Source of the DNA: an uncultured Collinsella sp.
GTDB taxonomy: Bacteria; Actinomycetota; Coriobacteriia; Coriobacteriales; Coriobacteriaceae
Assembly (NCBI GenBank): GCA_905197385.1
Contig: CAJJYO010000028.1
Location: 1-12,088 of the forward strand
DNA: 12,088 bases
Direction of reading: 5' to 3'
The notes beneath the pieces are model-generated. The model was not told where the DNA came from, made no database searches, and saw nothing but the letters and a program-made list of their open reading frames with translations. Both the position numbers and the translations under genes were made by a program. Shown here piece by piece: positions 6,208-12,088 of this stretch. Each line of letters opens with the position of its first letter. The stretch's first letter is position 1.

Positions 6208-8088
6208 CTAAATCGTGGGAAACGCGACGACGTCAGCGGGGCGTGCCAACGTCTCGGCAATTTGGTCTTGCACCTCGAGCAGACAATCGAGCAGCAGCGG
6301 GTTAAAGGTGCCGCACTTACCGTCCAGGATCATCTGAATTGCCTCCTTGTGCGGGATAGCGTCCTTGTACACGCGCACGCTCGTCAGAGCATCGTACACG
6401 TCGGCCACCGAAACCACCTGTGCGGCAATGGGAATTTCGTCGCCCTTAAGGCAATCGGGATAACCCTTGCCGTCCCAGCGCTCGTGATGCCAACGCGCAA
6501 TCTGGTACGCATATTCCATAAGCGCATTGCCGGCGTGATGGCTACCCAGCTCAAGCAGCATGTCGGCGCCGATCGTGGTATGCGTCTTCATAATCTCGAA
6601 CTCCTCGGGCGTAAGGCGCCCGGGTTTGTTGAGAATCGCATCGTCAATCGACATCTTGCCGATATCGTGCAGCGCCGAAGCCAGGGCAATCGTGGAGCGC
6701 TCCTCATTGTCAAGGGAAATGGTGTCGCTACGCTGGACCAGACAGCCAAGCAGCAGCTCGGTCAGCTTTTCGATGTTCGTAACGTGCCTGCCGCTCTCGC
6801 CGTTGCGAAGCTCCATGACGCCAGCCATGATGTCGATGAGCATGCGACTGTTCTTGACACGCTCGTTGTACTGCTGGGACAGCAGGCTCGTCAGGCGGCG
6901 CTGTTTGGCGTATAGGCGGATGGTGTTGCTTACACGGCGGCGCACGACACGGGAGTCAAACGGGCGGTTGATATAGTCCGAGGCGCCCAGCTCGTACGCG
7001 CGCAGAACCATATCATCGGAATCTTCGCTCGAAATCATGATGACAGGCAGATTGTCACTAACCGATCGGCGCGACAGACCGGCCAGCACCTCAAAGCCGC
7101 TTATGCCCGGCATGACAATATCCAGCAGCACGAGCGACAACTCATCGCCATAGCGATCGACCATGTCGAGCGCCGTACGACCGTTATCGGCCTCGAGGAT
7201 GCAATACTCGTCCTTGAGCATCTCGCTGAGAATGACTCGGTTCATCTCGGAGTCATCGACAATAAGTACCAAAGGCTTTTCGCTTTGGAAGGCCTCGATG
7301 GAATCGGCATCGGTCACGACCGTACCGGCTTTTGCCTTAGCGCGGCTCAATAACTGGACAGCGCGGCCAACGCCCTCATCGACCGTCTCGTCATGAATGC
7401 GAACGCCACCAACACATGCCGTCAAGCTCACGTACTCATGGCCCGGAATAATCGTGGAACGAACGGCATCGGACACCTGATGCAGGCGACGGGTGAAGTC
7501 ATCGGAGGGAATATTGGGCATGACAACCACAAACTTGTCGCAGCCATAGCGCACAAGCTCGTCAGTCGAACGGATTCCGCTGCGCATGGCTGTCGCCACG
7601 GCACCGAGCGCAAGGTCGCCGGCATGACGGCCACACGTATCGTTGAAGACCCTAAAATCATCAAGGTCGATCATCGCAACGCCGGCATTCATGCGGGCGC
7701 TACGGAGCTTTTCCTCGTAATATCGGCGATTATGCACGCTCGTCAGCACGTCGGTGTAGACAAGGTCCTCTTTTGCAGCCTCTTGCCCATCGATCGGACG
7801 CACCATCAGCAGGACATGAGGCTCGCCCTCGACCTTCAGAGGGCGCAGATGGGCGCGGTACTCAACGCCATCGTTGAGGAGTTGCTCCGACACCTCATCG
7901 GAATCTGTCAAGGCCTCAAGACTTGCCTGGCGCAAACAAGGGCAGCGATCACCGGCGAGCAGGCAGTTAGGCTCGCTCTTAATCTGATCGGCCGACAGCA
8001 AACGTACCACGGGGTAGGTCTTCGCGACACGGGCGACCTCGGCGGCAGCCTCCTCGTCGGTTAGATTGACCTCGTGATTATTGAGCAT
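6208..8088 (-). CDS. Response regulator with degenerate GGDEF, receiver and HD-GYP domains
   Basis: A 626-residue cytoplasmic signalling protein. Residues 1-105 form a divergent, perhaps PAS-like, sensor with a small Cys cluster (C42, C49, C51). A GGDEF domain follows (about 108-265; entry motif YTDVLTSVHNRR), but the signature reads YGCDKF (181-186), so cyclase activity is doubtful. The receiver domain (about 272-392) has acidic pair D278-D279 and phospho-acceptor D323 (LLDIVMP); the usual Lys near its end is Arg375 (NRPF). The C-terminal HD-GYP domain (about 415-615) keeps its metal ligands and signature: His435, HDIGK (474-478), His503, HH (534-535), GKGYP (540-544) and Asp563. It is therefore likely to hydrolyse cyclic-di-GMP under control of receiver phosphorylation. 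AAGGG (complement of 8095-8099) lies six bases before the ATG. The HPt gene downstream is the likely phosphorelay partner. Confidence 0.92.
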   Translation of the reverse strand: MLNNHEVNLTDEEAAAEVARVAKTYPVVRLLSADQIKSEPNCLLAGDRCPCLRQASLEALTDSDEVSEQLLNDGVEYRAHLRPLKVEGEPHVLLMVRPIDGQEAAKEDLVYTDVLTSVHNRRYYEEKLRSARMNAGVAMIDLDDFRVFNDTCGRHAGDLALGAVATAMRSGIRSTDELVRYGCDKFVVVMPNIPSDDFTRRLHQVSDAVRSTIIPGHEYVSLTACVGGVRIHDETVDEGVGRAVQLLSRAKAKAGTVVTDADSIEAFQSEKPLVLIVDDSEMNRVILSEMLKDEYCILEADNGRTALDMVDRYGDELSLVLLDIVMPGISGFEVLAGLSRRSVSDNLPVIMISSEDSDDMVLRAYELGASDYINRPFDSRVVRRRVSNTIRLYAKQRRLTSLLSQQYNERVKNSRMLIDIMAGVMELRNGESGRHVTNIEKLTELLLGCLVQRSDTISLDNEERSTIALASALHDIGKMSIDDAILNKPGRLTPEEFEIMKTHTTIGADMLLELGSHHAGNALMEYAYQIARWHHERWDGKGYPDCLKGDEIPIAAQVVSVADVYDALTSVRVYKDAIPHKEAIQMILDGKCGTFNPLLLDCLLEVQDQIAETLARPADVVAFPTI

Positions 8089-8133
8089 ATGGGGCCCTTT
8101 CGATAGCTTCGCATGGTAGCGGTGGGTTCCAAA

Positions 8134-8149
8134 TGTTACAAGGGTAACA
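8134..8149. promoter_or_regulatory. Palindrome TGTTAC-N4-GTAACA upstream of the HD-GYP regulator gene
   Basis: Perfect 6 bp arms, TGTTAC (8134-8139) and GTAACA (8144-8149), flank AAGG, 45-60 bases upstream of the regulator's start codon. A further TGTTACA is at 8180-8186 and a palindrome TTGTTAACAA at 8245-8254. These could be operator sites, but no clear -35/-10 pair was found in the 211 bp between the two minus-strand genes, so the role is a guess. Confidence 0.4.
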
Positions 8150-8299
8150 CCTTGCCGATGCAGGTAAGCACGTAAATGCTGTTACATTTTTATGAGTTGG
8201 CAGCCGGCGCGATTGAAGCCGCAGACGTGAGGTTTTGAACACATTTGTTAACAAGGCCGAAACGTTTGCGGATGAAGCCTGCTTTGGCTATTGCGGGTG

Positions 8300-9097
8300 T
8301 TAGAGCCCCAGGATGCCACGGACAGTCTGGGCAGCCGCTCCCGAGCGATCGCGCAGGCCGTTGTGCGCGCCGGGAACCATTACGAGTGGACAGTCCAAAA
8401 GCTCAGCCGCCACCCTTGTGCCCGCCTCGCGAGGCGTGCCAATCGAGAGCTCGCCCAGGAGCACGGCGGCCACCGTTTTCGACGCACGAACGCTATCCCA
8501 ATCGGGAACGCAGGTCATAGTAATCCCGTATTCGTTTGCCATGAAGCTGCGGCCGTTGCGCAGGGCATGCTTGGCTTCTGCCTCGGTTAACTTGGGGGCC
8601 TCAGGGTCCGAATCGCCGATGGCGCCCAGGAAGGCCCGTAATGCCCTGGAGACCTTTCCCGCGGCGATCATCTCGAGCAAAACCGGGGCCGCGCCCAGAC
8701 CGGCACCCTCATCCGTCACGGCGGGTTCATGCAGAATCGCACGCGAGATTATGGTGGGGTTTGCACGGAGAAGCTCCAGCGTCACCAGCGTACCGGCACT
8801 GTGCGCGAGCACGTTTGCCGGAGCGCCAATACGCTCGATAACGGCCTGCAGGTCCGCGGCCTGGACGGCGAGGTCGTAGCGTCCGTCTGCAGCGTCGCCG
8901 CTCTCGCCGCAACCGCGCCGGTCGTAGGTAATGACGCGATAGTCACAGGCGAGCTCGCGGGCGATGGCGTCAAAAAAGACGCCGTCGACGCACGCACCGT
9001 GCACGCACACCAAGGCGGGTGCGTCGGACGATACAACCGGGCCGGCATACTCGCGGCAGGCGATCGTAGTGCCCGCATTCTCGACCGTAAAATCCAT
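8300..9097 (-). CDS. Alpha/beta hydrolase fold protein
   Basis: A 265-residue soluble hydrolase with no signal peptide. The oxyanion-hole motif VHGACVDGVFF (32-42) and strand YDRRGCGESG (58-67) are followed by the nucleophile elbow LAHSAGTL, with Ser100 as nucleophile. The first Gly of the usual G-x-S-x-G is Ala here. The likely catalytic His is His245 in PGAHNGL; the acid is less obvious. A lid-like helical insert spans about 130-205. Family members act on esters, amides, epoxides or C-C bonds, so the substrate cannot be named. GGGA (complement of 9105-9108) is a weak ribosome-binding site seven bases before the ATG. It is divergent from the radical SAM gene and on the same strand as the HD-GYP regulator, with a 211 bp gap and no terminator seen between them. 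Confidence 0.87.
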   Translation of the reverse strand: MDFTVENAGTTIACREYAGPVVSSDAPALVCVHGACVDGVFFDAIARELACDYRVITYDRRGCGESGDAADGRYDLAVQAADLQAVIERIGAPANVLAHSAGTLVTLELLRANPTIISRAILHEPAVTDEGAGLGAAPVLLEMIAAGKVSRALRAFLGAIGDSDPEAPKLTEAEAKHALRNGRSFMANEYGITMTCVPDWDSVRASKTVAAVLLGELSIGTPREAGTRVAAELLDCPLVMVPGAHNGLRDRSGAAAQTVRGILGL

Positions 9098-9332
9098 ACT
9101 GTGTTCCCATCGTCAACACCACCAGGCCGTGCCGGGGTGCGGCTTGGTCAGATGGCGTCATTTTGTGTGTACATGAATGCGTCTACTGTACCCAGCTCGC
9201 ACCCTTTCATGACAGGGTTTCGAAAACTCGCCCGATTGCAAGGTTTCTGCCTAAACAACAGCGCCCAAACCCGCAACCCACATGAAGGCCGATGCTATGC
9301 TTAAGCTCAACTGTCCCAAGGAGCATATGCCT

Positions 9333-10109
9333 ATGTCTACGTTTTTAAATGCCAGCCCCATCTTTGGGCCCGTTCGCAGCCGTCGCCTGGGCCTTTCGCT
9401 CGGCGTCAACATGATGCCGGCCAGCGGCAAAATCTGCACGTTCGACTGCATTTACTGCGAAAACGGTCTCAACGCTGAGCGCCCCTGCCATGAGCCGTAC
9501 AACATAGCTGCCGTGGCACTCGACGCGCTCGAGGTAAAGCTGCGCGAGATGGCAGCCGAGGGCGAGCTCCCCGATGTAATCCCCTTCGCAGGCAACGGCG
9601 AGCCCACCGCCGCACCGGAGTTTCCGCAGGCCATCGCCGGCGCCGTCGCGCTGCGCGACGAGCTGGCCCCAAACACCAAGATTGCCGTGCTTTCCAATGG
9701 CACGCGCGCCGACCGTCCCCAGGTACACGATGCGCTCATGATGGTCGACGACAACATCCTCAAGCTCGATACGGTCGACCCGGCTTTTATCCAGCTGCTC
9801 GACCAGCCCGTTGGCCCCTACGATGTAGAGCACCAGATCGAAACGTTCGCGAGCTTTGACGGCCACGTCATTATCCAGACGATGTTTTTGAGCGGCGAGT
9901 ACCGAGGCAAGTCTCTCGATAACACCGGCGAGGAGTACGTCGGCCCTTGGCTCGCGGCGCTCGAACGCATTCGCCCGCAGGAGGCGACTATCTACACGGT
10001 GGCGCGCGAGACGCCGGTCGCCGGCCTTGCCAAAGCAGCGCCCGACGTCCTCGATGCCATTGCCGCGCGCGTCCAAGCCCTCGGCATCCCCTGCCAGGTG
10101 AGCTACTAG
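9333..10109 (+). CDS. Radical SAM protein, COG0731-like
   Basis: A 258-residue cytoplasmic radical S-adenosylmethionine enzyme. The [4Fe-4S]-binding triad C-x3-C-x2-C is Cys35, Cys39 and Cys42 (KICTFDCIYCENG). The opening SPIFGPVRSRRLGLSLGVN is characteristic of a family related to the TYW1-like Fe-S oxidoreductases. AGNGEPTAAPEFP is the GxGEPT element, which binds SAM. The substrate and product are unknown to me. The ATG at 9333 is preferred because AAGGAG (9318-9323) lies nine bases upstream and the conserved family start follows. An in-frame ATG at 9327 is too close to that site, and one at 9282 lacks a site and would precede a possible -10 hexamer (TATGCT, 9296-9301). It is divergent from the alpha/beta hydrolase gene. 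A large inverted repeat downstream may terminate it. Confidence 0.88.
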   Translation: MSTFLNASPIFGPVRSRRLGLSLGVNMMPASGKICTFDCIYCENGLNAERPCHEPYNIAAVALDALEVKLREMAAEGELPDVIPFAGNGEPTAAPEFPQAIAGAVALRDELAPNTKIAVLSNGTRADRPQVHDALMMVDDNILKLDTVDPAFIQLLDQPVGPYDVEHQIETFASFDGHVIIQTMFLSGEYRGKSLDNTGEEYVGPWLAALERIRPQEATIYTVARETPVAGLAKAAPDVLDAIAARVQALGIPCQVSY

Positions 10110-10150
10110 CAAAACCACGCAGCAGCCATTACCCACCATCCCGCCCCATC

Positions 10151-10221
10151 AGTTGCGGTGATATAGTTCCTATTTGTGCTGTTAAACCGCTTAAATCAGA
10201 ACTATATCACCGCAACTTTTA
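10151..10221. repeat. Perfect 19 bp inverted repeat with 29 nt loop (dispersed-palindrome or terminator-like)
   Basis: AGTTGCGGTGATATAGTTC (10151-10169) is repeated exactly in reverse complement at 10199-10217, and TTTTA follows on the plus strand. The hairpin sits 42 bases after the radical SAM stop and just before the methionine aminopeptidase promoter region. It could terminate the upstream gene, but its AT-containing stem, long loop and outer perfection look more like a dispersed palindromic (REP/MITE-like) element that also serves as a terminator. Confidence 0.8.
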
Positions 10222-10238
10222 TGAACGCGTGGGTGGGC

Positions 10239-10244
10239 TATACT
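10239..10244 (+). promoter_or_regulatory. Probable -10 element of the methionine aminopeptidase gene
   Basis: TATACT matches the -10 consensus and lies 25 bases before the ATG. No good -35 hexamer is found 16-18 bases upstream, where the right arm of the inverted repeat and its T-run lie. AAGGAA (10257-10262) is the ribosome-binding site, seven bases before the ATG. Confidence 0.45.
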
Positions 10245-10269
10245 AGCTGCGAATGAAAGGAAGTTAGCC

Positions 10270-11157
10270 ATGTTTGACAATGGACCCGTACCCGGCCGCA
10301 ACGATGCTTGCTGGTGTGGCAGCGGCAAAAAATATAAGAAATGCCATAGCGCCTTCGACGAGCGCCTCGAGCGCTTGTGGGAAGAGGGCTGGGAGGTTCT
10401 GCCCCGCACGCTCTACAAGACGCCCGCCGATATCGAGGGCATCAAGCGCTCGGCCGCCATTAACGTAGGCGTGCTCGACTACGTAGGCGAGCACATCGCC
10501 GCGGGCATGACCACCAACCAGATTGACCAGATGATCTACGACTACACCGTCGAGCACGGTGGCACGCCGGCCGACCTCAACTACGAGGGCTACCCCAAGA
10601 GCGTATGCACCTCGATCAATGATGTGGTCTGTCACGGTATCCCCTGCGATACGGACGTGCTGCACGAGGGCGACATCATCAACGTCGACTGCTCCACGAT
10701 CCTGGACGGCTACTTTAGTGATTCGAGCCGCATGTTCTGCATCGGCGAGGTCTCTGCCGAGCGCCAGCGCCTGGTCGACGTCACCCGCGCCAGCGTGGAG
10801 GCGGGTCTGGCAGCCGTCAAGCCATGGCTTCCGCTGTCCGTTATGGCCGAGGCCGTGCAAAAGACGGTCGAGGACGCCGGTTTTAGCGTGGTGCGCGAGT
10901 ACGGCGGACACGGCATTGGCAAGGAGTTCCACGAGGACCCGTTTGTAGGCTTTACCACCGAGGCGCCCGATGTGGACACCATTATGGCCCCGGGCATGGT
11001 CTTTACCATCGAGCCCATGGTCAACGCCGGAGCGCCCGACATCAAGATCAGCAAGGGCGATGGCTGGTGTGTGCGCACCAAGGACGGCAGCGACTCGGCC
11101 CAGTGCGAGGTACAGCTCGTGGTGACCGAGGACGGCTACGAGCTGCTGAGCTGGTAG
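10270..11157 (+). CDS. map: Type I methionine aminopeptidase with N-terminal SEC-C motif
   Basis: A 295-residue metalloprotease that removes the initiator methionine from new proteins in the cytoplasm. A short SEC-C zinc motif at the N-terminus (Cys14, Cys16, Cys25, His26 in NDACWCGSGKKYKKCH) is thought to help such enzymes dock on the ribosome. The catalytic domain (about 47-295) has every expected residue: His122 (VCHGIP), metal ligands Asp140, Asp151, His214, Glu248 and Glu280, and His221 (FHEDP). The end reads SAQCEVQLVV where most relatives have SAQ-aromatic-EHT, but the ligand Glu is kept. The start is supported by AAGGAA seven bases upstream and by the SEC-C motif. The gene stands alone here, not beside secY, adk or infA, so it could be a second copy. 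A terminator follows. Confidence 0.94.
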   Translation: MFDNGPVPGRNDACWCGSGKKYKKCHSAFDERLERLWEEGWEVLPRTLYKTPADIEGIKRSAAINVGVLDYVGEHIAAGMTTNQIDQMIYDYTVEHGGTPADLNYEGYPKSVCTSINDVVCHGIPCDTDVLHEGDIINVDCSTILDGYFSDSSRMFCIGEVSAERQRLVDVTRASVEAGLAAVKPWLPLSVMAEAVQKTVEDAGFSVVREYGGHGIGKEFHEDPFVGFTTEAPDVDTIMAPGMVFTIEPMVNAGAPDIKISKGDGWCVRTKDGSDSAQCEVQLVVTEDGYELLSW

Positions 11158-11166
11158 CCGCAGATG

Positions 11167-11211
11167 CGCCGGATGCTGACGGGCAAACCCGCTTTGCATC
11201 CGGCGTTTTAT
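11167..11211 (+). terminator. Rho-independent terminator of the methionine aminopeptidase gene
   Basis: CGCCGGATGC (11167-11176) pairs with GCATCCGGCG (11196-11205), and a smaller CGGG/CCCG stem (11180-11183 with 11188-11191) lies inside the loop. The stem is followed by TTTTATTT. It starts nine bases after the stop codon. Confidence 0.85.
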
Positions 11212-11233
11212 TTGAACGTTTTGCCTGATAAAA

Positions 11234-11266
11234 CCTGCCAAAATAAACCTGTCCCTTTTTGGCAGG
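11234..11266 (-). repeat. Inverted repeat holding the second CCTGTCCCTTTTT copy
   Basis: CCTGCCAAAA (11234-11243) and TTTTGGCAGG (11257-11266) form a perfect 10 bp stem around a 13 nt loop. Only on the minus strand is a T-run (TTTTAT) found after the stem, although both neighbours are on the plus strand. The dispersed 13-mer (11248-11260) overlaps the loop and right arm. A role as a reverse-direction terminator or a mobile palindrome is possible. Confidence 0.5.
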
Positions 11267-11286
11267 CTGAGCGGAGATGACTGCTT

Positions 11287-12088
11287 GTGAACATCCTGGT
11301 TTTGCTGCCCGTCAACGACCGCCATCGCGCAATTCTTGAGTCGAGTGCTCCGGGCGAGGACTTTATCTACACGAGCTCCGACGCCATCACGCGTGAGCGG
11401 GTCGCCAACGCCGACGTAATCTTGGGCAACATAGACCCTGCCTTGCTTACCGCATGCGAGCATCTCCAGCTGTTGCAATTGCAGACCGCCGGCTATGACG
11501 ATTACTTGGCCGCCGGCACCGTGCCGGCTGAAGCCAAGCTGTCTTGCTCGATCGGCGCCTACGGCCAGGCCGTGAGCGAGCACATGTTTGCCATGGTCCT
11601 TTCCATGATGAAGCGCCTGCCCGGCTATCACGACTTGCAGCGCGAGCATCGCTGGGAGGATTTGGGGCCGGTTACCTCGCTCAAAAATGCCAACGTGCTG
11701 GTGCTGGGCGCGGGCGACATTGGCGGCCACTTTGCCACGCTCTGCCGCAACATGGGCGCGCACGTCCGCGGCATCAAGCGCCATCCACTCGTCTACCCCA
11801 TTGTGTTTGAGGACATGGACGGCATGGACGCCCTACCTGAGTGCCTGGCAGAGACAGACATCGTCGCATCCTTTATGCCAAGCACACCCGAGACCCGCGG
11901 CCTGGCGAACGCCGAGTTCTTCGCCGCGATGAAGCCGGGCGCCTTCTTTGCCAACGGCGGCGGTGAGGCCAACGAGGGCATGATCAAGCTCTGCCGGAAA
12001 TACTCCTATGACAAGTACGGGGATGGCCGCAGCACCATCATCACCCTGAAAGACTCCTTCCATGGCCGCACCGTCACCACCCTGGCGG
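11287..12088 (+). CDS. D-2-hydroxyacid dehydrogenase N-terminal part joined in frame to an ArgD-like fragment (partial, chimeric)
   Basis: The frame starts at GTG 11287 (GGAG at 11273-11276, ten bases upstream; a stop codon lies just before) and stays open to the window end, 267 codons. Residues 1 to about 223 match NAD-dependent D-2-hydroxyacid dehydrogenases, cytoplasmic enzymes that interconvert 2-oxo acids and D-2-hydroxy acids. Visible features are a substrate-domain start, QTAGYDDY (66-73), cofactor motif GAGDIGG (141-147) in [22 protein letters not shown], then [25 protein letters not shown] (about 199-223). Next should come the family's N-x-G-R-G segment and the catalytic Arg, Glu and His. 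Instead the protein continues [17 protein letters not shown], the core of class-III aminotransferases. All three catalytic residues are therefore missing and the product as written would be inactive. Assembly error is more likely than a natural fusion. Confidence 0.8.
   Translation, partial: MNILVLLPVNDRHRAILESSAPGEDFIYTSSDAITRERVANADVILGNIDPALLTACEHLQLLQLQTAGYDDYLAAGTVPAEAKLSCSIGAYGQAVSEHMFAMVLSMMKRLPGYHDLQREHRWEDLGPVTSLKNANVLVLGAGDIGGHFATLCRNMGAHVRGIKRHPLVYPIVFEDMDGMDALPECLAETDIVASFMPSTPETRGLANAEFFAAMKPGAFFANGGGEANEGMIKLCRKYSYDKYGDGRSTIITLKDSFHGRTVTTLA
11944..12088 (+). other. Foreign segment: fragment of acetylornithine/class-III aminotransferase
   Basis: From the shared FFANGG codons onward the translation ([14 protein letters not shown], then [14 protein letters not shown] and TVTTLA) matches the ArgD family: the EANE-x-x-I/M-K-L-A-R-K motif and the SFHGRT motif that sits in the PLP pocket. 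The PLP lysine would lie beyond the window. Codon choice also shifts in this short piece: CGG, GGG and AAA appear where the rest of the window mostly uses CGC, GGC and AAG. The reading frame continues unbroken across the join. Confidence 0.75.

Noticed and set aside
5869..6915. Plus-strand open frames opposite the HPt and HD-GYP genes (also 7393-8064)
   Set aside because: They are antisense to well-supported domain proteins, have no ribosome-binding site and show no known motif.
9282..9332. Longer N-terminus for the radical SAM protein
   Set aside because: The extra 17 residues match nothing in the family, and the only good ribosome-binding site (9318-9323) lies inside them and fits the ATG at 9333.
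9098..9332. Shared divergent promoter or operator between the hydrolase and radical SAM genes
   Set aside because: Only a short TTTCGAAA palindrome (9218-9225) and a weak TATGCT hexamer were found; no convincing -35/-10 pair on either strand.
10264..11784. Long minus-strand open frame (506 codons) opposite the methionine aminopeptidase gene
   Set aside because: It lies antisense to map and the dehydrogenase gene, shows no recognisable motif, and is the usual by-product of GC-rich third positions. The plus-strand gene has all seven catalytic residues.

Overview
The window reads as chromosome of a high-GC Gram-positive gut actinobacterium, most likely Coriobacteriia and probably Collinsella. 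The taxon is an inference from GC-rich third codon positions, a GluBCDA-type amino-acid importer, a methionine aminopeptidase with a SEC-C zinc motif, and intergenic repeat families that I associate with that genus. No database search was possible. Genes run off both ends, so this may be a whole contig.

Layout. Positions 1-978 (+) hold the 3' part of a DXS-like transketolase, closed by a strong terminator. Positions 979-1435 are non-coding. They carry six copies of a 15-18 bp motif in alternating orientation on a 40 bp pitch, a short dispersed motif, and a good sigma-70-type promoter. Positions 1436-5721 (+) form one probable operon: a lipoprotein binding protein, two permeases and an ATPase of a polar amino-acid (glutamate-type) ABC importer, then a class-I glutamine amidotransferase-like gamma-glutamyl hydrolase (peptidase C26). 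A hairpin after the first gene probably keeps binding-protein expression above that of the permeases. A GC-rich hairpin at 5743-5785 ends the operon, facing the convergent minus-strand genes.

Positions 5827-8088 (-) are a two-gene signalling unit: a large regulator (degenerate GGDEF, receiver, HD-GYP) followed by an HPt protein. Together they suggest a phosphorelay controlling cyclic-di-GMP breakdown; no histidine kinase is present. Positions 8300-9097 (-) encode an alpha/beta hydrolase. Divergent from it, 9333-10109 (+) encodes a COG0731-type radical SAM protein, followed by a perfect 19 bp inverted repeat. Positions 10270-11157 (+) encode a type I methionine aminopeptidase with an N-terminal SEC-C motif.

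The right end is anomalous. From 11287 an open frame encodes a D-2-hydroxyacid dehydrogenase up to its cofactor domain. Near 11944-11966 it switches, in frame, into sequence matching the core of acetylornithine/class-III aminotransferases (ArgD), and stays open to the window end. The join lies on a stretch that fits both families. A chimeric assembly is the simplest explanation; a real fusion is possible but less likely.

I found no CRISPR array, tRNA, rRNA, insertion sequence or phage gene. The most unusual structures are the six-motif array at 1036-1251 and the chimeric end.
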